The translations under genes and the position numbers were made by a program. DNA of 64,000 nt from Brachybacterium fresconis (GTDB lineage: Bacteria > Actinomycetota > Actinomycetes > Actinomycetales > Dermabacteraceae), in contig NZ_JAGIOC010000001.1 of NCBI RefSeq assembly GCF_017876515.1, forward strand, positions 1,984,001 to 2,048,000, in the 5' to 3' direction. This document shows positions 9,833-18,130 of the stretch, in pieces. The notes beneath the pieces were generated by a model. That model saw only the letters and a program-made list of their open reading frames with translations, did not search any database and was not told the origin of the DNA. Each line of letters opens with the position of its first letter. The stretch's first letter is position 1.

Positions 9833-9893
9833 TCCGCGACCCCCGCGACCTCCGCGACCGCCGCGACCTCCGCGACCCCCGCGACCCCCGATG
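9833..9893. repeat. 9-bp tandem repeat (CCGCGACCT/CCC), about seven copies
   Basis: A run of 9-bp units, CCGCGACC followed by T, C or G, between the last DnaA-like box and tRNA-Met. It is in frame with short open frames on both strands (Pro/Arg- or Arg/Gly/Ser-rich), but I see no start context or codon pattern that supports a gene. Confidence 0.75.
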
Positions 9894-10000
9894 ACCGTTC
9901 TCGACGCCCCGCGTCCGCATGCGTCCGTTGATGACAGGACGCTCGACAGCGGTCGGCCCGAGCCTCGACGATGGAGTCGCGTCGCCAGCGATCGACGCAT

Positions 10001-10074
10001 CGCTCCGTAGCTCAGCCCGGTAGAGCATCTCCCCCATAAGGAGTGGGCCGCAGGTTCGAATCCTGCCGGAGCGT
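10001..10074 (+). tRNA. tRNA-Met (anticodon CAU), probably elongator
   Basis: A 74-nt cloverleaf. The acceptor stem CGCTCCG/CGGAGCG is fully paired, the D stem is GCTC/GAGC, and the anticodon stem is TCTCC/GGAGT with one T-T mismatch. The anticodon loop CCCATAA gives anticodon CAU at 10035-10037, and the T stem is GCAGG/CCTGC with TTCGAAT. No CCA is encoded. It lacks initiator marks: the first acceptor pair is C-G rather than mismatched, and the anticodon stem has no triple G-C run. A tRNA-Ile2 whose CAU is lysidine-modified cannot be excluded from sequence alone. Confidence 0.9.
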
Positions 10075-10117
10075 CGCCGGGTGATCGGCAGTGCCCCCAC
10101 GGGTCACGGGTCGTCAC

Positions 10118-10286
10118 TCAACTCGGGCCGTTCGCCGTGCTCCGCACCAGCACCGCTCCCTGCTCGTCCCCGCATCCCGAGTCCGAGAACCCCAGGGCCT
10201 CATACAGTCGCCGCGCCCGATCGTTCTCCCTGCTCCAGCGCGCCGATGTCGTCGGTCGTCGCGTCGACCAGCGCGAGCGGGCTCAC
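10118..10286 (-). pseudogene. Remnant of a GNAT acetyltransferase with internal deletion
   Basis: A GTG at 10286 overlaps the HIT stop (GTGA) and begins SPLALVDATTDDIGALEQ, which looks like a GNAT N-terminus. That frame stops after 28 codons. A neighbouring frame then reads WSRENDRARRLYEALGFSDS and stops at 10118; this is the classic C-terminal acetyl-CoA-binding end of a GNAT domain. The roughly 100 residues that should lie between are gone and the halves are out of frame. I read this as a decayed gene once translationally coupled to the HIT gene. A sequencing frameshift alone would not explain the missing middle. Confidence 0.6.
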
Positions 10287-10741
10287 CGCGCGACCTCGGC
10301 CCGCAGCGCAGGGAGCCATTCCGCCGGGGCCACGTGCGCCGATCGTCCTTCCGGCCACGTCTCGAGCCCATCTCCTTCCCAGCGCGGGACGACGTGCAGG
10401 TGCAGATGACCCACGGACTGCCCCGCTGCCGCTCCGCTGGCATGGAGGACATTGACGCCGTGCGCTCCGAGAGCCGTCTGCATGCCTCGGGCGAGATCCT
10501 GGGCACACGAGGTGACAGCCTGCAGCACGTCGGCCGGAGCATCCTGCATCCCGACGACATGCGCCTGGGGGATCACCAGGCAGTGTCCCGGAGCCAGACT
10601 GCTGTCCGGCAGCGGAAGCAGCGCCGACGCCCGGTCCCCGTGGTGGATCCACGCAGCGGTCCCGCGCCCCTCCAGCAGCGCGCAGAACACGCAGGTTCCG
10701 CCGTCGGCCGACGGAGGGGGCTGAGAGGATCGAGGCTCCAT
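10283..10741 (-). CDS. HIT-family nucleotide hydrolase/transferase
   Basis: A 152-residue histidine-triad protein. The active-site triad is His112, His114 and His116 in SVGHLHLHVVPR. An N-terminal CVFC (Cys17/Cys20) is the zinc pair found in many bacterial HIT proteins. HIT enzymes cleave the phosphoramide or phosphoester of nucleotides such as AMP-lysine or AMP-NH2; the exact substrate is not readable here. The start at 10741 lacks an obvious ribosome site. It is divergent from the pentapeptide gene with 39 bp between starts. Its stop overlaps the start of a decayed GNAT gene. Confidence 0.85.
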   Translation of the reverse strand: MEPRSSQPPPSADGGTCVFCALLEGRGTAAWIHHGDRASALLPLPDSSLAPGHCLVIPQAHVVGMQDAPADVLQAVTSCAQDLARGMQTALGAHGVNVLHASGAAAGQSVGHLHLHVVPRWEGDGLETWPEGRSAHVAPAEWLPALRAEVAR

Positions 10742-10780
10742 CGTCACAGACTCGCACGCCCGACCTCCCCGAGGAGTCCC

Positions 10781-11443
10781 ATGCGCACCCGCTCCACCAC
10801 CCGTCGGCCCGTCCTCGAGCGGCTGGTGCTGCCCGAGCTGCAGGATCTCGAGGCCGACGAGCTGCGCGCCCAGGACACGTACGACGCCGTGCGGGTCTCC
10901 GGCAGGGATCTCTCCGGCCGCGATCTGACCGGGGCCACCTTCACGGAGTGCGAGCTGCTCGGCGTCACCGCCCACGAGACGGTCCTGCGGCACGCCCGGC
11001 TGATCGAGTCCCGGATCGATCGGCTGAATGCGCCGGTCCTGAACGCCACGCGCTCCACCTGGAGGGACGTGGAGCTGACCGGCTCCCGGATCGGTGCGCT
11101 GGACATCGACGACACGGAGATCCGCTCGACCCGCGTCGTCGGCAGCAAGCTCGACTGGCTGAATCTGCGCGCCTCCACCCTCGAGGACGTGCTGTTCGAG
11201 GACTGCGTGATCGAGGAGCTCGACCTCACCGGGGCGACCGCCGCCCGCGTCGCCTTCGTGAACTGCCGCGCCGGCAGCGTCTCCCTCGCCCACGCGCGGC
11301 TGGCGGACGTGGATCTGCGAGGACTCGAGATGGGAGCGATCGGCAACCTCGAGGGCATGAAAGGGGCGACGCTCGACGCCCAGCAGGTCACGGCGCTGGC
11401 TCCGGCCTTCGCGAGTCATCTCGGGATCCAGATGGAGGGGTGA
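10781..11443 (+). CDS. Pentapeptide-repeat protein
   Basis: A 220-residue protein whose residues ~40-190 form pentapeptide repeats of the type A(D/N)LxX, for example DLSGRDLTGATF, LNLRASTLEDVLF and LDLTGATAARVAF. These fold as a right-handed quadrilateral beta-helix. There is no signal peptide, so it is probably cytosolic. Some relatives (Qnr/MfpA) mimic DNA and protect gyrase, but this sequence shows nothing specific to that group and the family has many unknown members. A GAGGAG ribosome site lies at 10771-10776. Confidence 0.85.
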   Translation: MRTRSTTRRPVLERLVLPELQDLEADELRAQDTYDAVRVSGRDLSGRDLTGATFTECELLGVTAHETVLRHARLIESRIDRLNAPVLNATRSTWRDVELTGSRIGALDIDDTEIRSTRVVGSKLDWLNLRASTLEDVLFEDCVIEELDLTGATAARVAFVNCRAGSVSLAHARLADVDLRGLEMGAIGNLEGMKGATLDAQQVTALAPAFASHLGIQMEG

Positions 11444-11604
11444 ACGACCTCCTCATGAGCAGTGTCTCGATCAGTGCGTGGAGGACTGCTGCTGATTCGT
11501 CGGCCGTGATCCGCAGAGGGCAGATCGTTCCACAGCTCGGCCCGGCCTCACGTACTCCGTACTACTCTGGCCCCGATCTCATACCCCGACGAAGGAGTCG
11601 CCCG

Positions 11605-11961
11605 ATGACCGGGATCCGTGCCCTCACCCTCGTCCTTGAGGACCCGTCCGCCGCCGCGATCGCCCTGCGCGACGTCGCGGGCTGGAGCATCGAGGCCGAC
11701 TTCGGCAGTTTCGCCTCGCTGACCGCACCGCGCAGCATCCCGCTGTGGCTCAACGCCCCGAGCGACGGCGAGGAGCCCTCGCGCGGGGTCGTTGTCCACA
11801 TGGTGTGCGAAGACGTCGACGCGGCGTTCGATCAGGCTGTCTCCCGGGGCGCCGCTGCTGTTCGAGAGCCGACGGACATGGACTTCGGGGAGCGCTCGGC
11901 GTGCGTGCGGATCGCCGCCGCCCCCGGCATCACGATCGATTTCTCCCGCCCGCTGGAGTGA
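11605..11961 (+). CDS. VOC-superfamily (glyoxalase/dioxygenase fold) protein
   Basis: A 118-residue protein with the beta-alpha-beta-beta-beta arrangement of a VOC fold: IRALTLVLEDPSAAAIAL, then GVVVHMVCEDVDAAFDQAV and RIAAAPGITIDFSRP. VOC proteins include glyoxalase I, antibiotic-binding proteins and dioxygenases; no substrate can be assigned. The ATG is preceded by GAAGGAG at 11591-11597. The 161 bp upstream (11444-11604) contain no gene and presumably its promoter. It converges on the sulfur operon. Confidence 0.75.
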   Translation: MTGIRALTLVLEDPSAAAIALRDVAGWSIEADFGSFASLTAPRSIPLWLNAPSDGEEPSRGVVVHMVCEDVDAAFDQAVSRGAAAVREPTDMDFGERSACVRIAAAPGITIDFSRPLE

Positions 11962-11972
11962 CTGTCACCGCC

Positions 11973-11992
11973 CCCGCGCAGCAGAACGCGGG
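11973..11992. terminator. Weak hairpin between convergent VOC and CoA-binding genes
   Basis: CCCGCG (11973-11978) and CGCGGG (11987-11992) form a 6-bp stem with an 8-nt loop in the 73-bp gap between two convergent stops. There is no T tract on either side. It could end transcription of the sulfur operon but the structure is modest. Confidence 0.35.
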
Positions 11993-12034
11993 CCGAGGTG
12001 ATCCCCGACCCGCGCCTGATGCGTGATCGTACGC

Positions 12035-12550
12035 TCAGCGGCGGCCGCTGACCCGCTGCTTCTTGGAACTGATCTCGCCGGTGTTGAAGCCCGCCAGATG
12101 CAGTCCGCCGTGGAAGCGGGCGTGCTCGATCTTCACGCAGCGGTCCATCACCACGTCCAGACCCGCACCCTCGGCGAGCGCGGCGGCCTCCTCGTTCCAC
12201 GAGCCGAGCTGCAGCCACAGCGCCGCGGCGCCGACGTCCACGGCCTCCTGCGCCACGCCCGGCAGGTCGGCGTCCTTGCGGAACACGTCCACCAGGTCGG
12301 GGACCACGGGGAGGTCGGCGAGCGAGTCGTAGGCGGGCCTGCCCAGGATGGCCTCGGCCCGGGGATTGACGAAGTACACCTCGTAGGGCGAGCTGGCCAG
12401 CAGGTAGGTCGCCACGAAGTAGCTGGCCCGCGTCGGGTTCGCCGAGGCGCCGACGATCGCGATCGAGCGCGCGCGCCGCAGGATGCCGAGCCGCTCCGGG
12501 GCCGACGGGCCCTGCCAGGTCCGCTGGGTCTGCTGTGCCGTGTCCGTCAT
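12035..12550 (-). CDS. CoA-binding (YccU-type) Rossmann protein
   Basis: A 171-residue CoA_binding_2 protein: a single Rossmann domain with SIAIVGASANPTRASYF (about residues 29-45), VYFVNPRAEAILGRPAY and VVMDRCVKIEHARF. Relatives resemble the CoA-binding domain of succinyl-CoA synthetase alpha; their role is not known. The ATG at 12550 overlaps the metY stop (ATGA), so it is the last gene of the seven-gene sulfur operon. An in-frame extension upstream runs into metY and is unlikely to be used. The link to O-acetylhomoserine sulfhydrylase and an acetyl-CoA synthetase fits a CoA-sensing role, but that is inference. Confidence 0.85.
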   Translation of the reverse strand: MTDTAQQTQRTWQGPSAPERLGILRRARSIAIVGASANPTRASYFVATYLLASSPYEVYFVNPRAEAILGRPAYDSLADLPVVPDLVDVFRKDADLPGVAQEAVDVGAAALWLQLGSWNEEAAALAEGAGLDVVMDRCVKIEHARFHGGLHLAGFNTGEISSKKQRVSGRR

Positions 12551-13902
12551 CGCTGCACTCCCGTCGCCGCCGTGATCGCCTGGTCGAGATCCCACAGGAT
12601 GTCCTCGATGTCCTCGAGGCCCACCGAGATCCGGATCAGGTCCGGACGCACCCCGCCCTCGATCAGCTGCTGCTCGGAGAGCTGCTGGTGGGTGGTCGAG
12701 GCCGGGTGGATCACCAGCGTGCGGGCATCGCCGATGTTCGCCAGGTGCGAGGCCAGCTGCAGGTTCTCCATCACCGCCTCACCGGTGGCGCGGGCCGCGG
12801 CGGCCTGCTCCGTCTCGCTCGCGAACTCGCCGACCGGCTGCACCCCGAAGGCGAAGACGGCGCCGGGGCCCAGCGGCAGGTACCGCGCGGCCCGCTCATG
12901 ATGCGGATGCGAGTCGAGCCCGGCCCAGGTCACGTAGGACACGCGCGGATCCGCCTCGAGCCACTGCGCCACCGCCTTCGCCCCGGCGAGGTGGGCGTCC
13001 ATGCGCTGCGGGAGCGTCTCGACGCCCTGCAGCAGCTGGAAGGCGGCCTGCGCGGACAGCGAGGGGCCGATGTCGCGCAGCTGCTCGGAGCGCAGCTTGG
13101 TGAGGAAGCCGTACTCGCCGAAGTTGTCCCACCAGCGGATGTCGCCGTAGGAGGCGACCGGCTCGGTCATCGAGGGGAACTTCCCGCTGCCCCAGTCGAA
13201 GCGGCCTGACTCGACGACCACGCCGCCGAGGGTGGTGCCGTGACCGCCCAGGAACTTGGTGGCCGAGTGGATGACGATGTCCGCCCCGTGCTCGAGCGGC
13301 CGCACCAGGTAGGGGGTCGCGAGCGTCGCGTCGACCACCAGCGGCACGCCGTGCTCGTGCGCCACCGCGGCGAGGCCCTCGAGGTCGGCGATCTCGCCGG
13401 AGGGGTTGCCGATCACCTCGACGTAGAGCACCTTGGTCTCCTCGCGGAAGGCCGCGCGGAAGTCCTCCGGGTCCGAGGAGGCGACGAAGCTGGTCTCCAC
13501 CCCGAACCGGCGCAGGGTCACGTCGAGCTGGGTGACGGTGCCGCCGTACAGCTGGGCCGAGGAGACCACGTGGTCTCCGGCGCCGACCAGCGCCGCGAAG
13601 GTGATGAACTCGGCGCTCATCCCCGAGGCGGTCGCGACCGCGCCGATGCCGCCCTCGAGCGAGGCGATGCGCTCCTCGAAGGCCGCGACGGTCGGGTTGC
13701 CGATGCGCGAGTAGATGTTCCCGTACTTCTGCAGCGCGAAGAGGTTCGCCGCGTCGGCCGCGTCGTCGAAGACGAAGGAGGTGGTCTGGTAGATCGGGAC
13801 CGCCCGGGCACCGTGGACGGCGTCGGGGGTGCCGCCCGCGTGCAGCGCGCGGGTGCGGAAGCCGAAGCTGCGCTCCGGGGCCGACGGAGTCTGCTCGTTC
13901 AT
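12547..13902 (-). CDS. metY: O-acetylhomoserine sulfhydrylase (MetY)
   Basis: A 451-residue Cys/Met-metabolism PLP enzyme. It opens FRTRALHAGGTPD and has YSRIGNPT (64-71) and Lys216 in IHSATKFLGGHGT, the Schiff-base lysine. Length and motifs fit O-acetylhomoserine sulfhydrylases rather than the shorter cystathionine synthases. The reaction is O-acetylhomoserine plus sulfide giving homocysteine plus acetate. Relatives can also accept methanethiol. It overlaps sfnG upstream and the CoA-binding gene downstream by 4 bp each, so it probably captures sulfur released by the rest of the operon. Confidence 0.9.
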   Translation of the reverse strand: MNEQTPSAPERSFGFRTRALHAGGTPDAVHGARAVPIYQTTSFVFDDAADAANLFALQKYGNIYSRIGNPTVAAFEERIASLEGGIGAVATASGMSAEFITFAALVGAGDHVVSSAQLYGGTVTQLDVTLRRFGVETSFVASSDPEDFRAAFREETKVLYVEVIGNPSGEIADLEGLAAVAHEHGVPLVVDATLATPYLVRPLEHGADIVIHSATKFLGGHGTTLGGVVVESGRFDWGSGKFPSMTEPVASYGDIRWWDNFGEYGFLTKLRSEQLRDIGPSLSAQAAFQLLQGVETLPQRMDAHLAGAKAVAQWLEADPRVSYVTWAGLDSHPHHERAARYLPLGPGAVFAFGVQPVGEFASETEQAAAARATGEAVMENLQLASHLANIGDARTLVIHPASTTHQQLSEQQLIEGGVRPDLIRISVGLEDIEDILWDLDQAITAATGVQR

Positions 13903-15137
13903 GCCGCCGCCCCTGCCTTCGCCGGGTGGTCCGCCGGCAGGGTCTCGACGGTCGCGGCCGCGGCCTCCTCGGCGCTGACGCCGGGGGCGACGGGCAGCAG
14001 CTCGGTGTTCAGCTCGGTGCCGCGGGCGCGGGCGAGGTCCGCCTCCTTCTCCCGCACGATCGGCAGCACGTCGCGGCCGAAGGCGGCGACCTCCTCCTGG
14101 AAATGGAGGTAGCAGGTCAGCATGAGGTTCACACCCACCTTCTTGTACTCGATGATGCGGTCGGCGATCTCCTCGGGGGTGCCGATGAGGCGGGTCTTGA
14201 AGCCGTCGTTGTACTGGACGAGGTCCTCGAAGGAGGAGCCGGCCCACATGCCCTTGCCGTCCTTCGTGGAGGCGCCGGCCTCCTGGACGGACTTCTGGAA
14301 GCCCTCGACGGCGGGGCGGTGCGCCTTGGCGACGATCTCGCGCAGGGTCTCCTCCGCCTCCTTCCGGGATTCGCGGGCGATGACGAAGCCGTTCAGGCCG
14401 AACCTCGGCTGCCGGCCGGCCTGCTGCGCGGAGGCCAGCACCCCCGCGACGTTCTCCTCGTAGCCCTCGAGGGTCCGACCGTTGGAGAAGTACCAGTCGG
14501 CGACGCGGCCGGCCGCGCCCTGCGCGGCGGTGGAGTTGCCGCCGAAGAAGATCTCCGGGTGCGGGCGGCCGGGGACGTCGACGGGCCCCGGGTTCAGGGT
14601 GAAGTCGTCGATCGAGTAGTAGTCGCCGTCCTGGCTGTAGCCGTTCTCGGTGAGCAGGCCGCGCAGGGCGCGGATGAACTCCTCGGTGCGCACGTAGCGC
14701 TCGTCGTGCTCCAGCCAGGGCAGGCCGAACTTGGTGAACTCGTCCTTCAGCCAGCCGGAGACGATGTTGACGGCGGCGCGACCGTCGGAGAGGTGGTCGG
14801 CGGTGATCAGCCACTTGGCGAGCACCCCGGGATGCCACATGCCGGGGTGGAAGGCGGCGATCACGCGCAGGCGCTGGGTGGCCGCGAGCAGGGCGAGGGA
14901 GAAGGCGGAGGCCTCGTGCTGCCTGTCCGCGCCGTAGCTGGCCGCGTAGCGGGTCTGGGTCAGCGCGTACTCGAAGCCGGAGTTCTCGGCGATCTGGGCG
15001 AGGCGCGAGTTGTAGGGCAGCTGCCAGTCGGTGCGCTGCTCGATGGTGGAGACGACGAGGCCGCCGGAGACGTTCGGCACCCAGTAGGCGAACTTCAGCG
15101 GGGTCTCGAAGCTCGAGGTGGGGACGGTGGTGGTCAT
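13899..15137 (-). CDS. sfnG: FMNH2-dependent dimethylsulfone monooxygenase (SfnG)
   Basis: A 412-residue luciferase-like flavin monooxygenase. The N-terminus LKFAYWVPNVSGGLVVS and the segments YALTQTRYAASYGAD, NIVSGWLKDEF, WLEHDERYVRTEEFIRALRG and FEDLVQYNDGFKT are diagnostic of SfnG as opposed to SsuD or NtaA. SfnG oxidises dimethylsulfone to methanesulfinate with reduced FMN. The protein is about 40-50 residues longer than typical SfnG because of an Ala/Glu-rich C-terminal tail. The required NAD(P)H:flavin reductase is not in the window. It lies 48 bp after acs and overlaps metY. Confidence 0.88.
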   Translation of the reverse strand: MTTTVPTSSFETPLKFAYWVPNVSGGLVVSTIEQRTDWQLPYNSRLAQIAENSGFEYALTQTRYAASYGADRQHEASAFSLALLAATQRLRVIAAFHPGMWHPGVLAKWLITADHLSDGRAAVNIVSGWLKDEFTKFGLPWLEHDERYVRTEEFIRALRGLLTENGYSQDGDYYSIDDFTLNPGPVDVPGRPHPEIFFGGNSTAAQGAAGRVADWYFSNGRTLEGYEENVAGVLASAQQAGRQPRFGLNGFVIARESRKEAEETLREIVAKAHRPAVEGFQKSVQEAGASTKDGKGMWAGSSFEDLVQYNDGFKTRLIGTPEEIADRIIEYKKVGVNLMLTCYLHFQEEVAAFGRDVLPIVREKEADLARARGTELNTELLPVAPGVSAEEAAAATVETLPADHPAKAGAAA

Positions 15138-15185
15138 GGGTCCTCCTGGATCGATCGGTCGGTCAGGGTCGTGCGGTGGGCTCTG

Positions 15186-17273
15186 TCAGCCCGGCGGGGC
15201 GACGGCGGGGTCGTGCGCCGCCAGAGCGGTGAGGGCTGCGGCGACGGCGTCGACGGCCTCGGGGTTCTGCAGGGAGGTGATGTCCCCCAGCGGCTGCGGC
15301 GCGCGGCCGGCGCGACGGTCTCGCTCGGCGTGGACCAGCTGGGCGAGCAGGCGGCGCATGATCTTGCCGGAGCGGGTCCTCGGCAGATCCGGCACCTCGA
15401 TCATGTGCTTCGGCCTGGCGATCGGGCCGATCTCGCGGGCCACCCGGGCGCGCAGCGCGGCGGGATCCAGCGCCGCGGAGTCCGGCACCGTCCCGCTCCG
15501 CAGCGCCCCGTCTCCGCCGCTCGGCATGACGAACACGGCCACGGCCTGGCCGGTCAGGGCGTCGTCCACCCCGGCGGCGCCGGCTTCGGCGACCGACGGG
15601 TCCGCGACCAGGGCGGATTCGATCTCGATGGTGGACAGACGGTGCCCGGAGACGTTCACGACGTCGTCGAGGCGGCCGAGGATCCAGAAGCACCCGTCGG
15701 CGTCGACCGTCGCGGAGTCCCCGGCGACGTAGAAGCCGCCGTGCTCGCCGCGGCCGGCGTAGTCCGCCCAGTACGAGTCACGGTAGCGCTCGGGGTCGCC
15801 CCACACGGTGCGGGCCATGCCGGGCCAGGGCCGACGGGCCACCAGCGTGCCGGCCACCCCGGGGGGCTGCTCGGCACCGGTCTCGTCGACGACGGCCAGG
15901 TCGATGCCGGGCAGCGGCACGGTCGCCGATCCGGGCTTCAGCGTGGTCACGCCCGGCAGCGGGGCGAGCATGGCGGCGCCGGTCTCGGACTGCCACCAGG
16001 TGTCGATGATCGGCAGCTCGCCGCGGCCGAAGGTGCGGTGGAACCACGCCCAGGCCTCGGGGTTGATGGCCTCGCCGACGGTGCCCAGCAGCCGCAGCGA
16101 GGACAGGTCGTGCCCGGTGGGCAGCTCGTCCCCGAACCAGGACATGAAGGTGCGGATCAGGGTGGGGGCCGTGTAGTAGACGGTGACGCCGTAGCGCTCG
16201 ATGATCTCCAGGTGCCGCTCGCGGGAGGGTTCGCCCGGGGTGCCCTCGTAGATCACCTGGGTGAGGCCGTTGGAGAGCGGGCCGTAGATCTCGTAGGTGT
16301 GGGCGGTGACCCAGGCGAGGTCCGCGGTGCACCAGTGGACGTCGTCGGGCTTCGCGTCGAAGTGCGCCCAGTGCGCCCAGGAGGTGTGGGCGAGGTAGCC
16401 GCCCGAGGTGTGGACCAGGCCCTTGGGCTTCCCGGTGGTGCCGGAGGTGTAGATGATGAACAGCGGGTGCTCGGCGTCGAAGGCCTCCGGCACGTGGTCC
16501 GCGGAGGCGACGCCGACGCTCTCGTGCCACCACACGTCGCGGCCCTCGGTCCAGGCGATGTCGTCCCCCGTCCGGCGCACCACCAGCACGTGCTCGAGGT
16601 GGTCGAGGCCGCAGGCGGCTGTATCGGCGGCGGACTTCACCTCCGCGGCCCGGCCCCGGCGGAACTGCCCGTCGGAGGTGACCAGGAGCTTCGCGCGGGT
16701 GTCCTGCAGACGGAAGCGCACCGCCTCGGCGCTGAAGCCGCCGAAGACCAGCGAGTGCACGGCGCCGATCCGGGCGCAGGCCAGCGTGATGACGATGGTC
16801 TCGACCAGCACCGGGAGGTAGACGACGACGCGGTCGCCGGGGCCGATCCCGAGGTCGATCAGCGCATTGGCGGCCTGGGACACGCGCCGCTGGAGGTCCG
16901 CGTAGGTGACGGACTCGCGGTCGCCTCTCTCGCCCTCGATGTGGAGAGCGACCCGGGCGCCGTTGCCGGCGCGCACGTGACGGTCCACGCAGTTCTCGGC
17001 GACGTTCAGCCGGCCGCCGACGAACCAGCGGGCGGCGGGCACGCTCAGCGCGCCGGTCGCGGCATCGGGGGTCGGCGGGTCCCACTCGTGGGCGGTGTGC
17101 CACGGGGTGCGCCACTGCAGGCGCCGCGCGGCGTCCTCCCAGAAGGCGATCGGATCGTCCGACGCCGCCCGGTAGATGCTCGCGTCCACGTTCGCCCGCG
17201 CGGTGACGGCGGGAGGCGGCGGGTAGGTGCGGGACTCGATCAGGCGGGCCTCGGGGCCGGCGGTGACGCTCAT
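15186..17273 (-). CDS. acs: Acetyl-CoA synthetase-type AMP-forming acyl-CoA ligase
   Basis: A 695-residue ANL-superfamily ligase. Motifs are complete: YTSGTTGKPKG (275-285), TWWQSETG (425-432) and Lys637 in RTRSGKIMRR for adenylation. The Trp in TWWQ is the residue that restricts true Acs to acetate, and EGRDVWWHE (243-251) is also Acs/PrpE-like. A GAGGAGG site precedes the ATG, which overlaps the permease stop (ATGA). An acetate ligase inside a sulfur-scavenging operon is unusual. A possible reason is that the co-transcribed MetY releases acetate, which this enzyme would reactivate. A different carboxylate substrate is possible. Confidence 0.85.
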   Translation of the reverse strand: MSVTAGPEARLIESRTYPPPPAVTARANVDASIYRAASDDPIAFWEDAARRLQWRTPWHTAHEWDPPTPDAATGALSVPAARWFVGGRLNVAENCVDRHVRAGNGARVALHIEGERGDRESVTYADLQRRVSQAANALIDLGIGPGDRVVVYLPVLVETIVITLACARIGAVHSLVFGGFSAEAVRFRLQDTRAKLLVTSDGQFRRGRAAEVKSAADTAACGLDHLEHVLVVRRTGDDIAWTEGRDVWWHESVGVASADHVPEAFDAEHPLFIIYTSGTTGKPKGLVHTSGGYLAHTSWAHWAHFDAKPDDVHWCTADLAWVTAHTYEIYGPLSNGLTQVIYEGTPGEPSRERHLEIIERYGVTVYYTAPTLIRTFMSWFGDELPTGHDLSSLRLLGTVGEAINPEAWAWFHRTFGRGELPIIDTWWQSETGAAMLAPLPGVTTLKPGSATVPLPGIDLAVVDETGAEQPPGVAGTLVARRPWPGMARTVWGDPERYRDSYWADYAGRGEHGGFYVAGDSATVDADGCFWILGRLDDVVNVSGHRLSTIEIESALVADPSVAEAGAAGVDDALTGQAVAVFVMPSGGDGALRSGTVPDSAALDPAALRARVAREIGPIARPKHMIEVPDLPRTRSGKIMRRLLAQLVHAERDRRAGRAPQPLGDITSLQNPEAVDAVAAALTALAAHDPAVAPPG

Positions 17274-18130
17274 GTCCACCTCCTCAGCAGCTTCTTCTCG
17301 GCCAGGCCCAGCAGGGCGTTGCTCACCGAGCCCAGCAGGGCCAGCAGCACGATGGTCAGCAGGATCCGGTCCACGCGGCCGGTGGTCTGGGAATCGTTGA
17401 GCAGGAAGCCCAGGCCCATCGAGGAGGCGATCAGCTCGGCGGCGACCAGGAACAGCCAGGCCTGGGCCAGTGCCAGGCGCAGCCCGGAGACGACCGAGGG
17501 CACCACGGCGGGCAGCTGGATGGTGCGGAAGAGGGACCAGCCGCGCAGGCCGAAGCAGCGCCCGGCCTCCACCAGGTGGGGGTCGATGTGGCGCAGGGCG
17601 GCGGCGACGGTGGTGAACACGGGGAAGAAGGCGCCGATCGCGATCAGCGTGACCTTCGATTCCTCGCCGATCTGCAGCCACAGGATCAGCAGCGGCACCC
17701 ATGCCAGCGACGGCACCGCACGCAGGGCGGACAGGGTCGGGTTCAGCAGCGCATCGCCCGCCCGCGACAGGCCCACCACCGCGGCGACCGCGAGACCGGC
17801 GACGGCCCCGGCCGCGAAGCCGATCAGCACGCGCTGGACGGAGATGGCGATGTGCAGGCCGAGCTCGCCCTGCTCGATCAGCTGCGCCCCGGCGCGGACC
17901 ACGGCCAGCGGACCGGGCAGGCGGTAGGCGGGGACCAGGCCGGTGGCGGTGGAGACCTGCCAGGCGATCAGGATCAGCAGCGGCAGCACGGCCCCGGCGG
18001 CGAGGCGGGCACCGGGGCGCTCCCACACGGCGGCGCGGCGTCCGACGGCCCCGTCCGGCGCGGTGGGCCCCGCCGGTGCGGGAGTGCTCGCCGGCGTGCG
18101 GGTCACGTCGGGGTCGAGGGCGGCAGTCAC
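17270..18130 (-). CDS. ABC importer permease, SsuC/TauC type
   Basis: A 286-residue inner-membrane permease with about six hydrophobic segments. The coupling-helix region EAGRCFGLRGWSLFRTIQLP matches the EAA motif of BPD transport permeases. After the first ~40 Pro/Ala-rich residues the sequence follows SsuC/TauC closely (LIAWQVSTATGLVPAYRLPGP). It starts with GTG overlapping the stop of the binding-protein gene (GTGA). With its neighbours it forms a sulfonate- or sulfone-type importer; substrate is inferred from sfnG in the same operon. Confidence 0.88.
   Translation of the reverse strand: MTAALDPDVTRTPASTPAPAGPTAPDGAVGRRAAVWERPGARLAAGAVLPLLILIAWQVSTATGLVPAYRLPGPLAVVRAGAQLIEQGELGLHIAISVQRVLIGFAAGAVAGLAVAAVVGLSRAGDALLNPTLSALRAVPSLAWVPLLILWLQIGEESKVTLIAIGAFFPVFTTVAAALRHIDPHLVEAGRCFGLRGWSLFRTIQLPAVVPSVVSGLRLALAQAWLFLVAAELIASSMGLGFLLNDSQTTGRVDRILLTIVLLALLGSVSNALLGLAEKKLLRRWT

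Noticed and set aside
9357..10000. Replication origin
   Set aside because: Only three box-like sites, widely spaced, no AT-rich unwinding region, and no dnaA, dnaN or recF in the window.
9566..10117. Minus-strand open frames across tRNA-Met
   Set aside because: They translate the tRNA antisense and the 9-bp repeat; no coding signal.
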